From: Solimonas soli DSM 21787
GTDB taxonomy: Bacteria; Pseudomonadota; Gammaproteobacteria; Nevskiales; Nevskiaceae
Direction: 5' to 3'
DNA length: 40,291 nt
Assembly: GCF_000474945.1 (NCBI RefSeq)
Contig: NZ_KI440839.1
Location: 38,504-78,794, forward strand
Below, piece by piece: positions 16,158 through 24,786 of the stretch (positions are counted from its first letter, which is position 1; every line of letters begins with the position of its first letter). The notes beneath the pieces are model-generated. The model saw only the letters and a program-made list of their open reading frames with translations. It was not told the origin of the DNA and did not search any database. The position numbers and the translations under genes were made by a program.

Positions 16158-16529
16158 TCAACGCTTGATGCAGAAGAAGTTGAGCTTGTTGCCGTCCGGG
16201 TCGCGGAAGTACGCGGCGTAAAAGCCACCGCCGCGATCGCCGGGCGCGCCTTCGTCGCTGCCGCCGAGTTCGAGCACCTTGCGATACAGCCGGTCGACGG
16301 TCTCCGGCCGGTCGACGGCGAGGCCGATCATGGTGCCGTTGCCGACACTGGCGGTCTTGCCGTCGTAGGGCTTGCAGACGCCGAAGCCCGGCTTGTCGGG
16401 CGCGATGTTCCAGGTGATGAAGCGCTCGGTCTGCATGCCGCGCCGGGCGCCCAGCTCGCCGAGGATGCCGTCGTAGAAGCGCGTCGCGCGCGCCAGGTCA
16501 TTGGTACCGAACAGCGTGTAACCGATCAT
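16158..16529 (-). CDS. VOC-family (glyoxalase/bleomycin-resistance-like) protein
   Basis: This 123-residue protein is a single vicinal-oxygen-chelate module pair: it begins MIGYTLFGTNDLARATRFYD and ends YFRDPDGNKLNFFC, the typical second-half signature. It is probably a dimeric metal-dependent enzyme or binding protein of unknown substrate. The start at 16529 agrees with family openings; a purine-rich GAGAGGCGGGAC precedes it. It lies downstream of the TauE-type gene with a 52-base gap. Confidence 0.88.
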   Translation of the reverse strand: MIGYTLFGTNDLARATRFYDGILGELGARRGMQTERFITWNIAPDKPGFGVCKPYDGKTASVGNGTMIGLAVDRPETVDRLYRKVLELGGSDEGAPGDRGGGFYAAYFRDPDGNKLNFFCIKR

Positions 16530-16581
16530 CGTCCCGCCTCTCCTTCGTTCTTGTCGGCGCCGCATCGTAGCGCATCGTCGG

Positions 16582-17409
16582 TCACGGCCAGCCCGTCACC
16601 TGCGCCACGAGACCGCCGGCGACGAGCAGCATCAGCAGCGCGAAAGCTTCCTGCAGCCGCGCGCCGGCGATGCGCGGCGCGAGGCGCCGGCCGCCGTACA
16701 TGCCGCCGAGGGCACCGAGCACGAACGGCAGCGCGATCGCCCACGGCAGCGCGTGGCCCTGCAGCAGACTCATCAGCACCGTCACCGCGCTGATCAGGGC
16801 GATGGCGAGCAGCGAGGTGGCGATCGCCGAATGCATGGACAGTTCGCTGCCGGCGCGCAGCGACGGCACGATCACGAAGCCGCCGCCCACGCCGAGCAGG
16901 CCGGACAGGAAGCCGGTGGCCGCGCCGGTCGCGGCGATCAACGTGGCGCAGGGCCAGTTCCAGATCAGGCGTCCGCGCGCATCGAGCCGGCAGACGGGCC
17001 CCGCCGCCGCGCCCTCGTCGCCCGCCACCGTGGCGCGCACGATCGCGGCCTCGCGCGGCGCGCGGCGCGCCAGGCGCCAGTTGCGCAGCGCGACGATCGC
17101 CAGCACCGCGCCGAACAGACCGGCGAGCACGGCATGCGGCAGGCGCGTGGCGAGCCACAGGCCGAGCGGCGCGGTGACGAGACTGGCGAGCGCCATCAGC
17201 AGCGCGGCGCGGTAGCGGATGTAGGCGACGTCCCAGGCGACGACGGTGCCGAACAGCGCCGAGGCGCAGACCGCGACCAGGGCCACCGGCGCGGCCTGCG
17301 GCAGGCTCCAGCCGAGCCCCCACATCAGCAGCGGCACGGCCAGCGCCGAGCCGCCGGCGCCGGTCAGGCCGAGCACGAGGCCGGTGATCAAGCCGAGCAG
17401 CAGGCTCAT
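16582..17409 (-). CDS. TauE/SafE family membrane transporter
   Basis: This 275-residue protein has about eight hydrophobic segments arranged as two repeats, each led by a glycine-rich motif: GLTGAGGSALAVP near the N-terminus and GLLGVGGGFVIVPSL in the second half. This is the pattern of TauE/SafE proteins, proposed exporters of sulfite or organosulfur anions. The substrate is unproven here. The start at 17409 (MSLLLGLITG) is chosen over a long Arg-rich upstream extension. A sulfatase lies 4 kb away but there is no direct link. Confidence 0.9.
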   Translation of the reverse strand: MSLLLGLITGLVLGLTGAGGSALAVPLLMWGLGWSLPQAAPVALVAVCASALFGTVVAWDVAYIRYRAALLMALASLVTAPLGLWLATRLPHAVLAGLFGAVLAIVALRNWRLARRAPREAAIVRATVAGDEGAAAGPVCRLDARGRLIWNWPCATLIAATGAATGFLSGLLGVGGGFVIVPSLRAGSELSMHSAIATSLLAIALISAVTVLMSLLQGHALPWAIALPFVLGALGGMYGGRRLAPRIAGARLQEAFALLMLLVAGGLVAQVTGWP

Positions 17410-17512
17410 GCATGCGTCCGCGGCATGCGCTGGCGGGCGGTGGAGGAACGAGGCAGCATGGCGGCGATGATGCCATCGCGCGCCGCGCAAGCGCAGCGAA
17501 GCCGGAGAACCG

Positions 17513-17689
17513 ATGCCGCGAAACAGCACACCACCCTGGCGCAAACCGTCACCGGGCCGCAAATCGACGCCGCTCAGCGAACGCCAGCGTGCCGCCGCGC
17601 GCGCGCGCGCCGAGGCCGCCGGCCGCCGCTATCCGAATCTGGTCGACAACATGTGGGCGGCGCGCCAGGTGCCGCGCGACGCATCGTGA
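17513..17689 (+). CDS. Small basic protein with YPNLVDNM motif
   Basis: This 58-residue protein is rich in Arg, Lys and Ala (pI clearly basic). It has a helical middle (LSERQRAAARARAEAAG) followed by RRYPNLVDNMWAAR. The layout of basic N-terminus, Ala/Arg helix and RxYPNLVDN box is one I know from small uncharacterised proteobacterial proteins, possibly nucleic-acid binding. GGAGA lies six bases before the ATG. The stop overlaps the cupin start as GTGA (17686-17689), implying coupling. It is divergent from the TauE gene. Confidence 0.75.
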   Translation: MPRNSTPPWRKPSPGRKSTPLSERQRAAARARAEAAGRRYPNLVDNMWAARQVPRDAS

Positions 17690-18075
17690 CCGGCGCCGGC
17701 CCGCAGCCGGCGGTGCGGCGCGGCGACGCGCAGGCCGAGCGGCTGACCGCCGAGCGCTGCTACATCACCGAGCTGTCCAATCACGACGGCGACGAGGCCG
17801 TGTCGATCGCCAGGGCGCGCGTCGCGCCCGGCGTGACGACGCGCTGGCACCGCCTGCGCGACATCGCCGAGCGCTACGTCATCGTCAGCGGCCACGGCAC
17901 CGTCGAGGTCGAAGGCCTGCCGGCGCTGCGCGTCGCGCGTGACGACGTCGTGCTGATCCCGGCCGGCCACCGCCAGCGCATCCGCAACGACGGCGAGCAA
18001 GACCTGATCTTCCTCGCGATCTGCACGCCGCGTTTCCGCTGGGACGCCTACGAGGATGTCGACCCGGCGTCCTGA
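17686..18075 (+). CDS. Cupin-domain protein
   Basis: This 129-residue single-domain cupin starts at the GTG that overlaps the previous stop. Motif 1 is TRWHRLRDIAERYVIVSGHG and motif 2 is DDVVLIPAGHRQRIRN. Metal ligands would be His in WH, Glu in AER and His in AGHRQ; the first motif has only one clear His (WHRL) instead of HxH, so metal binding may be weakened. The 3' end overlaps the opposing GGDEF gene by 28 bases. Its function is unknown. Confidence 0.85.
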   Translation: MTGAGPQPAVRRGDAQAERLTAERCYITELSNHDGDEAVSIARARVAPGVTTRWHRLRDIAERYVIVSGHGTVEVEGLPALRVARDDVVLIPAGHRQRIRNDGEQDLIFLAICTPRFRWDAYEDVDPAS

Positions 18076-19109
18076 GCGTCGCCGATCTCGACGCGATTGC
18101 GGCCGCCGCGCTTGGCGCGGTACAGCGCCGCGTCCGCCGGCCGCAGCAACTCGTCGGCGGCGCGCCGGTCCCGCGCCTCGACCCAGCGCACGCCGAGGCT
18201 CGCGGTGACGCCGATCGGTCCGCTCAGGGTCGGCAGCGGTTCACCGGCGAGCGCCGCCCGCAGGCGTTCGGCGACCGTGCGCGCGTCTTCGGGCGTCGCC
18301 TCCGGCACGATCGCCAGGAATTCCTCGCCGCCATAACGGCCGAGCGAATCGCGTGCGCGGATCGCCGCGAGCATGCGCGCCGCCGCCTCGCGCAGCACCT
18401 CGTCGCCGACGGCATGGCCGTGGCTATCGTTGATCTGCTTGAAGTGATCGAGGTCGACCAGCACGAGGCCGGTGCCCTTGCCGTCGCCGCGCGCGGCGGC
18501 CAGCTCGCGGCGCAGGATCTCGTTCATCGCGCCGCGGTTCCACAGGCGCGTGAGCGGGTCGATTGAAGCGCGCAGGCGCATACGGTCGAGTTCGGCGAGC
18601 AGCTCGTCCTGCGCGCCGCAGACGAGGTTGAGGCGGAATTCGGCCTCGACCATCTTCGCGAAATCGGCCAGCGCTTCGCGATCCCCGCCGCTCATCTGCC
18701 GCGGCTTGCGATCGATCAGACACAGCGTGCCCAGCCGCGCGCCGGCGGGGCCGCGCACCGGGCAGCCGGCGTAGAAGCGGATGCGCGGATCGCCGGTGAC
18801 CAGCGGGTTGTCGGCGAAGCGCGGATCGTGGCCGGCGTCGTCCACCACCATCACCTCGTCGCTGTGCAGGGCGTGGCCGCAGAAGGAGACTTCGCGCGAG
18901 GTCTCGCAGATCGTCAGCCCGGCCACCGACTTGAACCACTGGCGGTCGCTGTCGAGCAGCGAGATCGCCGAGATCGGCACGTCGAAGGTGCGGCGGGCGA
19001 GCCGGGTGATGCGTTCGAAACGCGCCTCGATCGGTGAATCGAGGATGCGCAGCGCGCGCAGCTGCGCGAGGCGCTCGATTTCGTCCTCGGGGATGGCGGG
19101 GGCTTGCAC
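18048..19109 (-). CDS. GAF-GGDEF diguanylate cyclase
   Basis: This 353-residue protein has an N-terminal GAF domain (about 22-160; FCGHALHSDEVMVVDDA and FYAGCPVRGPAGARLGTLC are typical) and a GGDEF domain with active motif GGEEF at 260-264. An inhibitory I-site RxxD (R251-D254) sits five residues upstream. It makes c-di-GMP in response to an unknown GAF ligand. No membrane segment is seen. The start is GTG at 19109 with GGAG upstream; an ATG two bases earlier is in another frame. It overlaps the cupin gene tail-to-tail. Confidence 0.93.
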   Translation of the reverse strand: MQAPAIPEDEIERLAQLRALRILDSPIEARFERITRLARRTFDVPISAISLLDSDRQWFKSVAGLTICETSREVSFCGHALHSDEVMVVDDAGHDPRFADNPLVTGDPRIRFYAGCPVRGPAGARLGTLCLIDRKPRQMSGGDREALADFAKMVEAEFRLNLVCGAQDELLAELDRMRLRASIDPLTRLWNRGAMNEILRRELAAARGDGKGTGLVLVDLDHFKQINDSHGHAVGDEVLREAAARMLAAIRARDSLGRYGGEEFLAIVPEATPEDARTVAERLRAALAGEPLPTLSGPIGVTASLGVRWVEARDRRAADELLRPADAALYRAKRGGRNRVEIGDAQDAGSTSS

Positions 19110-19135
19110 ATCGGGCTCCGGCTTTCGTCGTTTCC

Positions 19136-19141
19136 AGTATA
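19136..19141 (-). promoter_or_regulatory. Candidate -10 element of the GAF-GGDEF gene
   Basis: On the minus strand TATACT lies 26 bases before the GTG start. No strong -35 is seen. Confidence 0.4.
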
Positions 19142-19255
19142 TCGGCGGCCCGCCGTCGGACGCAGCCGTCCGGCGCGGCGCTGAATCCGGACCGGCGGCC
19201 GCCGCGTATTCCGGGCATGCGCTTCATTCCCAGCCATCGTCGAGCCGGAGCCTGC

Positions 19256-19798
19256 ATGCCCCACAAACCGCTGCTGTTGATGCTTTCCGCCCTGGTCGCC
19301 GGATGCGCGGCCTCGCCGCCGCCGCTGCCGAGCGTCGCGCACGTCGATCTGTCGCGCTACGCCGGCAGCTGGTACGTGATCGCCAGCATTCCGACCTGGA
19401 TCGAGAAGGACACCGTCAACGCCATCGAACACTACGAGCTGGCGCCCGACGGCTCGATCCCGGCCACCTTCAGCTACCGCCGGAAGCGCTTCGACGCGCC
19501 GCTGAAGACCCTGAGCTCGACGGCCACCGTCGTCGACCACGTCAGCAATGCCGAATGGGCGGTGCAGTTCGTCTGGCCGTTCAAGGCCGAATACCGGATC
19601 GCCTGGCTGGCCGCCGACTACGCGCAGGTGATCGTCGCGCGCAGCAAGCGCGACTACGTCTGGTACATGGCCCGCACGCCGAGCGTGTCCGACGCCGATT
19701 TCGCGGCGGCGCGGCGGCGCATCGCCGAGCTCGGCTACGACGTCGCGCAACTGGTCCGCGTGCCGCAGCGCGGGCCCGACGCGCCGGCGGCGCGCTGA
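19256..19798 (+). CDS. blc: Bacterial lipocalin (Blc-like lipoprotein)
   Basis: This 180-residue protein has a lipoprotein signal (LLLMLSALVAGC, Cys about residue 17) followed by the lipocalin signature RYAGSWYVIASIPTW and later barrel strands (RIAWLAADYAQVIVARSKRDYVWYMAR). It probably sits on the outer membrane and binds lysolipids or fatty acids. The start at 19256 has GGAG about five bases upstream; the in-frame ATG at 19217 would spoil the signal peptide. Confidence 0.92.
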   Translation: MPHKPLLLMLSALVAGCAASPPPLPSVAHVDLSRYAGSWYVIASIPTWIEKDTVNAIEHYELAPDGSIPATFSYRRKRFDAPLKTLSSTATVVDHVSNAEWAVQFVWPFKAEYRIAWLAADYAQVIVARSKRDYVWYMARTPSVSDADFAAARRRIAELGYDVAQLVRVPQRGPDAPAAR

Positions 19799-19847
19799 GA
19801 CGCAAGCGCTGGCGGCCGGCATCGCGCGTGCCGGCCGCCGCCTGCCG

Positions 19848-20441
19848 TCAACCGCCGAAATTGAACTGCAGGTTCAGCGAGGCGGCATCGATCTTGGTGT
19901 CGACGTTGTCGCCGTCGAGATCGTAGCGCTCGTACTCGGCACGCAGGTCGACGCCTTCGCCGAGCGGAACGCGCACGCCGAGGCCCCAGAAGAAATCGGT
20001 GCCGTCGTCGCTGGCCTTCAAGTTGGTTCCGCGTATATGGGCGTCCTCGTTCCAGAACAGCGCGCCGGCCTTGGCGTAGGGCTGCACGTAGCGCAGCGGG
20101 ATGTCGGCGACCAGGGCCGCCGTCCAGCCGTCGGCTTCGGCGCGCGCGCTGTTGTTCTCGGCATCGCCGAAGTCGACGTACTGGCCTTCGATCGACAGCA
20201 CCGGATTGAAGCGGAAGCCGGCCAGCGCCTTCCACGACACGTGGTCGTCATCGAAGTCGTCCGGCTGGTTCGGAAAGTCATCCGATTCGTAGAACTCGTT
20301 CTTGACGCGCGTGTAGATGGCGCCGCCGCCGATGAAGAAGCCCGGCTCCCGATGCGGCAGATCGTCCGCCAGCGCCGGCATCGGCATCGCGACCACGGCG
20401 CCCATCGCCAGCGCCGGCAGCAGCAGTTTCTTGTATTTCAT
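19848..20441 (-). CDS. Outer-membrane beta-barrel protein, OmpA-barrel/porin-like
   Basis: This 197-residue protein has a cleavable signal (LLLPALAMGAVVAMPMPALA) and then alternating beta strands (PGFFIGGGAIYTRV, WKALAGFRFNPVLSIEGQYVDFG, LNLQFNFGG) with acidic loops. The FFIGGG start, G-x-x-Y-x-D-F-G strand and aromatic C-terminal strand fit small eight-stranded barrels of the OmpW/Opa-like group. AGGG precedes the ATG at 20441. Its role is unknown. It is divergent from the MASE2-GGDEF gene. Confidence 0.82.
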   Translation of the reverse strand: MKYKKLLLPALAMGAVVAMPMPALADDLPHREPGFFIGGGAIYTRVKNEFYESDDFPNQPDDFDDDHVSWKALAGFRFNPVLSIEGQYVDFGDAENNSARAEADGWTAALVADIPLRYVQPYAKAGALFWNEDAHIRGTNLKASDDGTDFFWGLGVRVPLGEGVDLRAEYERYDLDGDNVDTKIDAASLNLQFNFGG

Positions 20442-20628
20442 GTCGACATCCCTCCGTGGATTCACGATTTATTCACTACGCCGAGGAACCGGCGCCGCCA
20501 GCGAAAAGTGCAGCCGGTGCACTGAATCGGTACTGAACTCGCGCAAAGAGACTCGTCGTGCGCGGCGCGCGGCCCGTGCGCGGCGGGGGCCGTGCTGGCA
20601 CACTGCGCACGGGCGAATCCGGGAACGC

Positions 20629-21672
20629 ATGGCGAGCAGGGCAAACACCGAAGACGAGCGCTTCGTGCGGCGCGTCTACCGTCTGCGCGTCCTCGGTCTC
20701 GGCGCCGGGGCCTGCGCCGTGGCCGCGACCTTCGCCGCCGTGCAGGCGCCGCCGCTGGCCTGGTTCGGCATGCTGCTGCACGCCCTGGTGTGGCCGCACG
20801 TGGCGCTGCGCTGGTCGCTGCACGACGGGCGCCCGCAGGCCGCCGAGATGCGCAATCTGCTGATCGATTCGGCGCTCGGCGGCATCTGGATCGCGCTCAT
20901 GCATTTCATGCTGCTGCCGTCGGTGCTGCTGGCGACGATGCTGTCGATGGACAAGCTCGCCGCCGGTGGCTGGCGCCTGCTGGCGCGTACCGCGACCGCG
21001 CAGCTGAGCTGCGCCGCGCTGGGCGGGCTGGTCACCGGCTTCGTCGTCGAATGGCCGACGCCGACGCCGGTCATCGTCGCCTGCCTGCCGCTGCTGATCG
21101 CCTATCCGCTCGCGGTCAGCACCGCGACCTACGCGCTGGTGCGCAAGGTGCGCCGCCAGAACCGTCAGCTCGCCGAGCTGAGCAGCGTCGACGCGCTGAC
21201 CGGCCTGGCGAGCCGCGGGCACTGGGAGGAAGCGGCGCTCGGCATGCTCGAAAGCTTCCGTCGCGGCGGACCGGCGGCGACCATGCTGCTGATCGACATC
21301 GACCTGTTCAAGAGCATCAATGATCGCTACGGACATCCGGTCGGCGACAGCGTGATCCGCGGCATCGCGGCGATCATCCGCCGCGAGCTGCGCAGCACCG
21401 ACATCGCCGGCCGCTACGGCGGCGACGAGTTCGCGATCGTGCTGCCGGCGACGCGACGCGACGCCGCGCACCGCATCGCCGAACGCATCCGCGAGCGCAT
21501 CATCGAGACCAGCTTCGACGCGCAGCTGCGCGGCTCGTGCACGGTGAGCATCGGCGTCGCCGAGCTGTCGTCGACCATGCACGACGTGCGCGCCTGGCTG
21601 ATGCAGACCGACGCGGCGCTGTACCGTGCCAAGACCCGCGGCCGCAACTGCGCGGTGGACGCCGCGGCCTGA
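20629..21672 (+). CDS. MASE2-GGDEF membrane diguanylate cyclase (DgcC/AdrA-like)
   Basis: This 347-residue protein has a membrane sensor of four or five segments (about 20-170) that resembles MASE2 (RRVYRLRVLGLGAGACAVA, WFGMLLHALVWPH). A linker leads to a GGDEF domain with active motif GGDEF (264-268) and I-site R255-S-T-D258. MASE2 cyclases such as DgcC control cellulose or biofilm functions in enterics. No target genes are adjacent. CACACT lies about 25 bases upstream of the ATG as a possible -10. Confidence 0.92.
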   Translation: MASRANTEDERFVRRVYRLRVLGLGAGACAVAATFAAVQAPPLAWFGMLLHALVWPHVALRWSLHDGRPQAAEMRNLLIDSALGGIWIALMHFMLLPSVLLATMLSMDKLAAGGWRLLARTATAQLSCAALGGLVTGFVVEWPTPTPVIVACLPLLIAYPLAVSTATYALVRKVRRQNRQLAELSSVDALTGLASRGHWEEAALGMLESFRRGGPAATMLLIDIDLFKSINDRYGHPVGDSVIRGIAAIIRRELRSTDIAGRYGGDEFAIVLPATRRDAAHRIAERIRERIIETSFDAQLRGSCTVSIGVAELSSTMHDVRAWLMQTDAALYRAKTRGRNCAVDAAA

Positions 21673-21720
21673 AGCGCCGCGCCAGGTTCGCGTATAAGCA
21701 TCGAGCCAATCGTTACTGGC

Positions 21721-21746
21721 CGGCACGACGGTGCCGTTCCTAGACT
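21721..21746 (+). promoter_or_regulatory. Promoter and hairpin before the sulfatase gene
   Basis: TAGACT (21741-21746) is a plausible -10, 27 bases before the ATG. A 6 bp inverted repeat CGGCAC/GTGCCG with a 4-base centre (21721-21736) covers its -35 region and may be an operator. Confidence 0.35.
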
Positions 21747-21773
21747 GCGCCCCTTCACCAAGGGGAGGTTCGC

Positions 21774-23705
21774 ATGAACGGTGCGCGGGCACGCGGCATC
21801 AAGGAATCGCGCGGCTTGCGCCGCACGCTGATCGCCACCGCGATCGTCGCCAGCCTGTCGGCCTGCGGCGGCGATCATCACGACGACGCCGGCGGGCACC
21901 CGAACATCCTCTACATCATGGCCGACGACCTCGGCTACTCGGACATCCACGCCTTCGGCGGCGAGATCGACACGCCGAACCTCGACGCGCTCGCCGCCAG
22001 CGGCCGCCTGCTGCTCAATCACCACGCCGGCACGGTCTGCGCGATCACCCGCGCGATGCTGATCTCCGGCACCGATCATCATCTCGTCGGCGAAGGCACC
22101 ATGGGCCGGCCAAACGACGAGCGCGCCGGCCTGCCGGGCTACGAGGGCTATCTCAACGACCGCTCGCTGTCGGTCGCGCAGCTGCTCAAGGACGCCGGCT
22201 ATCACACCTACATGGCCGGCAAGTGGCATCTCGGTTCCGGCATCCCGGGCAGCGACGCCGGCAGCGGCGAGACGCCGGACCAGTGGGGCTTCGAGCACAG
22301 CTACGCGCTGCTCGGCGGCGCGGCGAGCAATCACTTCGCGCACGAGCTGGCCGGCTCGAAGAACTACACCGAGGACGGCGCCTACGTGCAGCCCGGCCAG
22401 CCGGGCCAGCCCGGCGGCGCCGGCGGCACGCCGGCGGTGTTCTACTCGACCGACTTCTACACGCAGAAGCTGATCTCCTACATCGACGCCGGCCACGGCG
22501 ACGGCAAGCCGTTCTTCGCCTACGCCGCCTACACCTCGCCGCACTGGCCGCTGCAGGTGCCGGAACCCTGGCTCAGCAAGTACAAGGGCCGCTACGACGT
22601 CGGCTACGGCGCGATCCGCGCGGCACGCATCGAGCGGCAGATCGAGCTCGGCATCATTCCGGCGAGCTTCAATCCCTTCCCCGGCCTGCCCGGTACGACG
22701 ACGCGCGCGCCGGCCAGCGCCAACAACGGCACGCCGGCGGCGAAGTACATCAGCGCCGTGCACGGCCCGGCCGACGGCTACGTCGACCATCACCAGGGCT
22801 ACGTCGACAAGGAGTGGAACGACCTGACGCCGCTGGAGCGCAAGGCGCAGGCGCGCTACATGGAAATCTACGCCGGCATGGTCAACAACCTCGACTACAA
22901 CATCGGCCTGCTGATCCAGCACCTGAAGGACATCGGCGAGTACGACAACACCTTCATCATGTTCCAGTCGGACAACGGCGCCGAAGGCTGGCCGATCGAT
23001 TCGGGCGCCGACCCGAAGACGACCGACGAGGCCAACGCGAGCTCGCCGGTCTACGAAACGCTCGGCACCGACAACGGCCAGACCAGCGCGAAGAATCTCA
23101 AGTACGGCCTGCGCTGGGCCGAGGTGAGCGCGACGCCGCTGTCGCTGACCAAGGGCTACTCCGGCGAAGGCGGCGTCGGCGTGCCGGCGATCGTGCGCCT
23201 GCCCGGGCAGGGCAAGAGCGCCGCCGCCTACGACGAGTTCACGCACGTCACCGACAACACCGCGACCTTCCTCGCCATCGCCGGCGTGCAGCCGCCGACC
23301 ACGCCGGCGCCGGCGGCGATCGATCCGGACAGCGGCGTCGACGCCAACAAGGGCAAGGTCGTCTACAACGGCCGCAACGTGTATCCGGTGACCGGCAAGT
23401 CGCTGCTGCCGGTGCTCGAGGGCAAGACCGCGCAGGCCGTGCACAGCGATGGCTTCGGCGACGAAGCCTACGGCCGCGCCTACGTGCTGAGCCCGGACGG
23501 CAACTGGAAGGCGCGCTGGACCGAGCCGCCGGTCGGCCCCGCCGACGGGCACTGGCAGCTGTACGACATCCGCCGCGACCGCGGCGAAGTCGAGGACGTG
23601 GCGGCGCAGCACCCCGATGTCGTCGAACAGCTGGTCACGCAGTGGAGCGCTTACATGAGCAGCGTCGGCGGCGTCGAGCCGCTGCAGCCGAAGGGTTACT
23701 ACTAA
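21774..23705 (+). CDS. Exported sulfatase-family hydrolase with variant CxIxR motif
   Basis: This 643-residue protein has a lipoprotein-type signal (ATAIVASLSAC) and an alkaline-phosphatase-like sulfatase fold. The fold shows metal Asp pair D51-D52 (IMADDLGYSD), the GKWHLG block, and D400-N401 in FQSDNGAEGW. The modification motif, normally C/S-x-P-x-R, reads C89-A-I-T-R93. The cysteine and arginine remain, but Ile replaces the Pro read by maturation enzymes. Context (HAGTVCAITRAML, then SGTDHHLVGEG) matches arylsulfatases of the AtsA type. AAGGGGAGG precedes the ATG. It is followed at 76 bases by an FGE homologue, its expected activator. Confidence 0.93.
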   Translation: MNGARARGIKESRGLRRTLIATAIVASLSACGGDHHDDAGGHPNILYIMADDLGYSDIHAFGGEIDTPNLDALAASGRLLLNHHAGTVCAITRAMLISGTDHHLVGEGTMGRPNDERAGLPGYEGYLNDRSLSVAQLLKDAGYHTYMAGKWHLGSGIPGSDAGSGETPDQWGFEHSYALLGGAASNHFAHELAGSKNYTEDGAYVQPGQPGQPGGAGGTPAVFYSTDFYTQKLISYIDAGHGDGKPFFAYAAYTSPHWPLQVPEPWLSKYKGRYDVGYGAIRAARIERQIELGIIPASFNPFPGLPGTTTRAPASANNGTPAAKYISAVHGPADGYVDHHQGYVDKEWNDLTPLERKAQARYMEIYAGMVNNLDYNIGLLIQHLKDIGEYDNTFIMFQSDNGAEGWPIDSGADPKTTDEANASSPVYETLGTDNGQTSAKNLKYGLRWAEVSATPLSLTKGYSGEGGVGVPAIVRLPGQGKSAAAYDEFTHVTDNTATFLAIAGVQPPTTPAPAAIDPDSGVDANKGKVVYNGRNVYPVTGKSLLPVLEGKTAQAVHSDGFGDEAYGRAYVLSPDGNWKARWTEPPVGPADGHWQLYDIRRDRGEVEDVAAQHPDVVEQLVTQWSAYMSSVGGVEPLQPKGYY

Positions 23706-23781
23706 GATGGATGTCGTCGCCGCGCGTCGCGCCCGCACGCGCGGCATGCTCCACGCTTCGTAGCCCGCCTGAATCCGCCCG

Positions 23782-24786
23782 ATGATCGGTCCGCGCATCA
23801 CCGTTTCCGCACTCGCGGGCATGCTCGCGGCATGGCAGCTCGCGGCCTGCAGCGCGCCGCCGCCGCCCGCGCCGCCCGCCGCGGCGCTCGGCACGCGCGC
23901 GGCCTGTGCCGCGTACAGCGGCCTGCCGCCGCGCTGGCGCGACGATCCGCACGCCGGCATGGCACACCTGCGCGGCGGACGTTTCGAGCTCGGCTCGCGA
24001 CGCGGCTATGCCGACGAGCGGCCCGCGGACGCGAAGGTGCGCGTCGGCGATTTCTGGATCGACCGCACCGAAGTGACCAACGCGCAGTTCGCCGCCTTCG
24101 TCGCCGCCAGCGGCTACGTCACCGAGGCCGAGCGCCAGGGCGGCGCCGCCGTCTTCCATCGCCCGAACGCCGACGAGCTGAACGCGCGCCCCTACGCCTG
24201 GTGGAACTTCGTCGAAGGCGCGAGCTGGAAACATCCGCAGGGATCGCAGAGCGATCTGCGGGGCCGCGACAACCATCCGGTGACGCTGGTGACGCTCGCC
24301 GACGCGCAGGCCTACGCGCACTGGCTCGGCCGCGAGCTGCCGACCGAAGCCGAATGGGAATACGCGGCCAAGGCCGGGCGCAGCGACGCCGCGCTCGGCG
24401 AGGAGCCGCGCGACCGCGACGGCCATCCGCTCGCCAACTACTGGCAGGGCCTGTTCCCGACCCAGAACGCGCAGGAGGACGGCTTCGCGGAGCTCGCGCC
24501 GGTCGGCTGCTTCGCGGCCAACGGCTACGCGCTCTACGACACCATCGGCAATGCCTGGGAGTGGACGCGGGATCGCTACGTCGGCGCGCACCAGTCGCAT
24601 GCCAACGGCGACATCGCCGTGGTCAGCGCCGCGCACGCCGGCGGCGCGCCGACCTACGTCATCAAGGGCGGCTCCTTCCTCTGCTCGCAGAGTTTCTGCG
24701 TGCGCTACCGCGCCGCCGCGCGCGAGGCGCAGGAGGCCGACCTCGCGTCGCAGCACGTCGGCTTCCGCACCGTCGTGCGCGGATGA
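23782..24786 (+). CDS. Formylglycine-generating enzyme homologue, exported lipoprotein
   Basis: This 334-residue protein has an N-terminal lipobox (LAAC, about residue 22) and an FGE-sulfatase domain: MAHLRGGRFELGS, FWIDRTEVTNAQF, ELPTEAEWEYAAKAG, GNAWEWTRD. The catalytic cysteines are both present as C301 and C306 in GGSFLCSQSFCVRYR, matching the C336/C341 pair of human SUMF1, so it is probably an active copper-dependent oxidase and not just a pseudo-FGE binding domain. Its signal would place maturation outside the cytoplasm. It overlaps the next gene by ATGA. Confidence 0.92.
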   Translation: MIGPRITVSALAGMLAAWQLAACSAPPPPAPPAAALGTRAACAAYSGLPPRWRDDPHAGMAHLRGGRFELGSRRGYADERPADAKVRVGDFWIDRTEVTNAQFAAFVAASGYVTEAERQGGAAVFHRPNADELNARPYAWWNFVEGASWKHPQGSQSDLRGRDNHPVTLVTLADAQAYAHWLGRELPTEAEWEYAAKAGRSDAALGEEPRDRDGHPLANYWQGLFPTQNAQEDGFAELAPVGCFAANGYALYDTIGNAWEWTRDRYVGAHQSHANGDIAVVSAAHAGGAPTYVIKGGSFLCSQSFCVRYRAAAREAQEADLASQHVGFRTVVRG

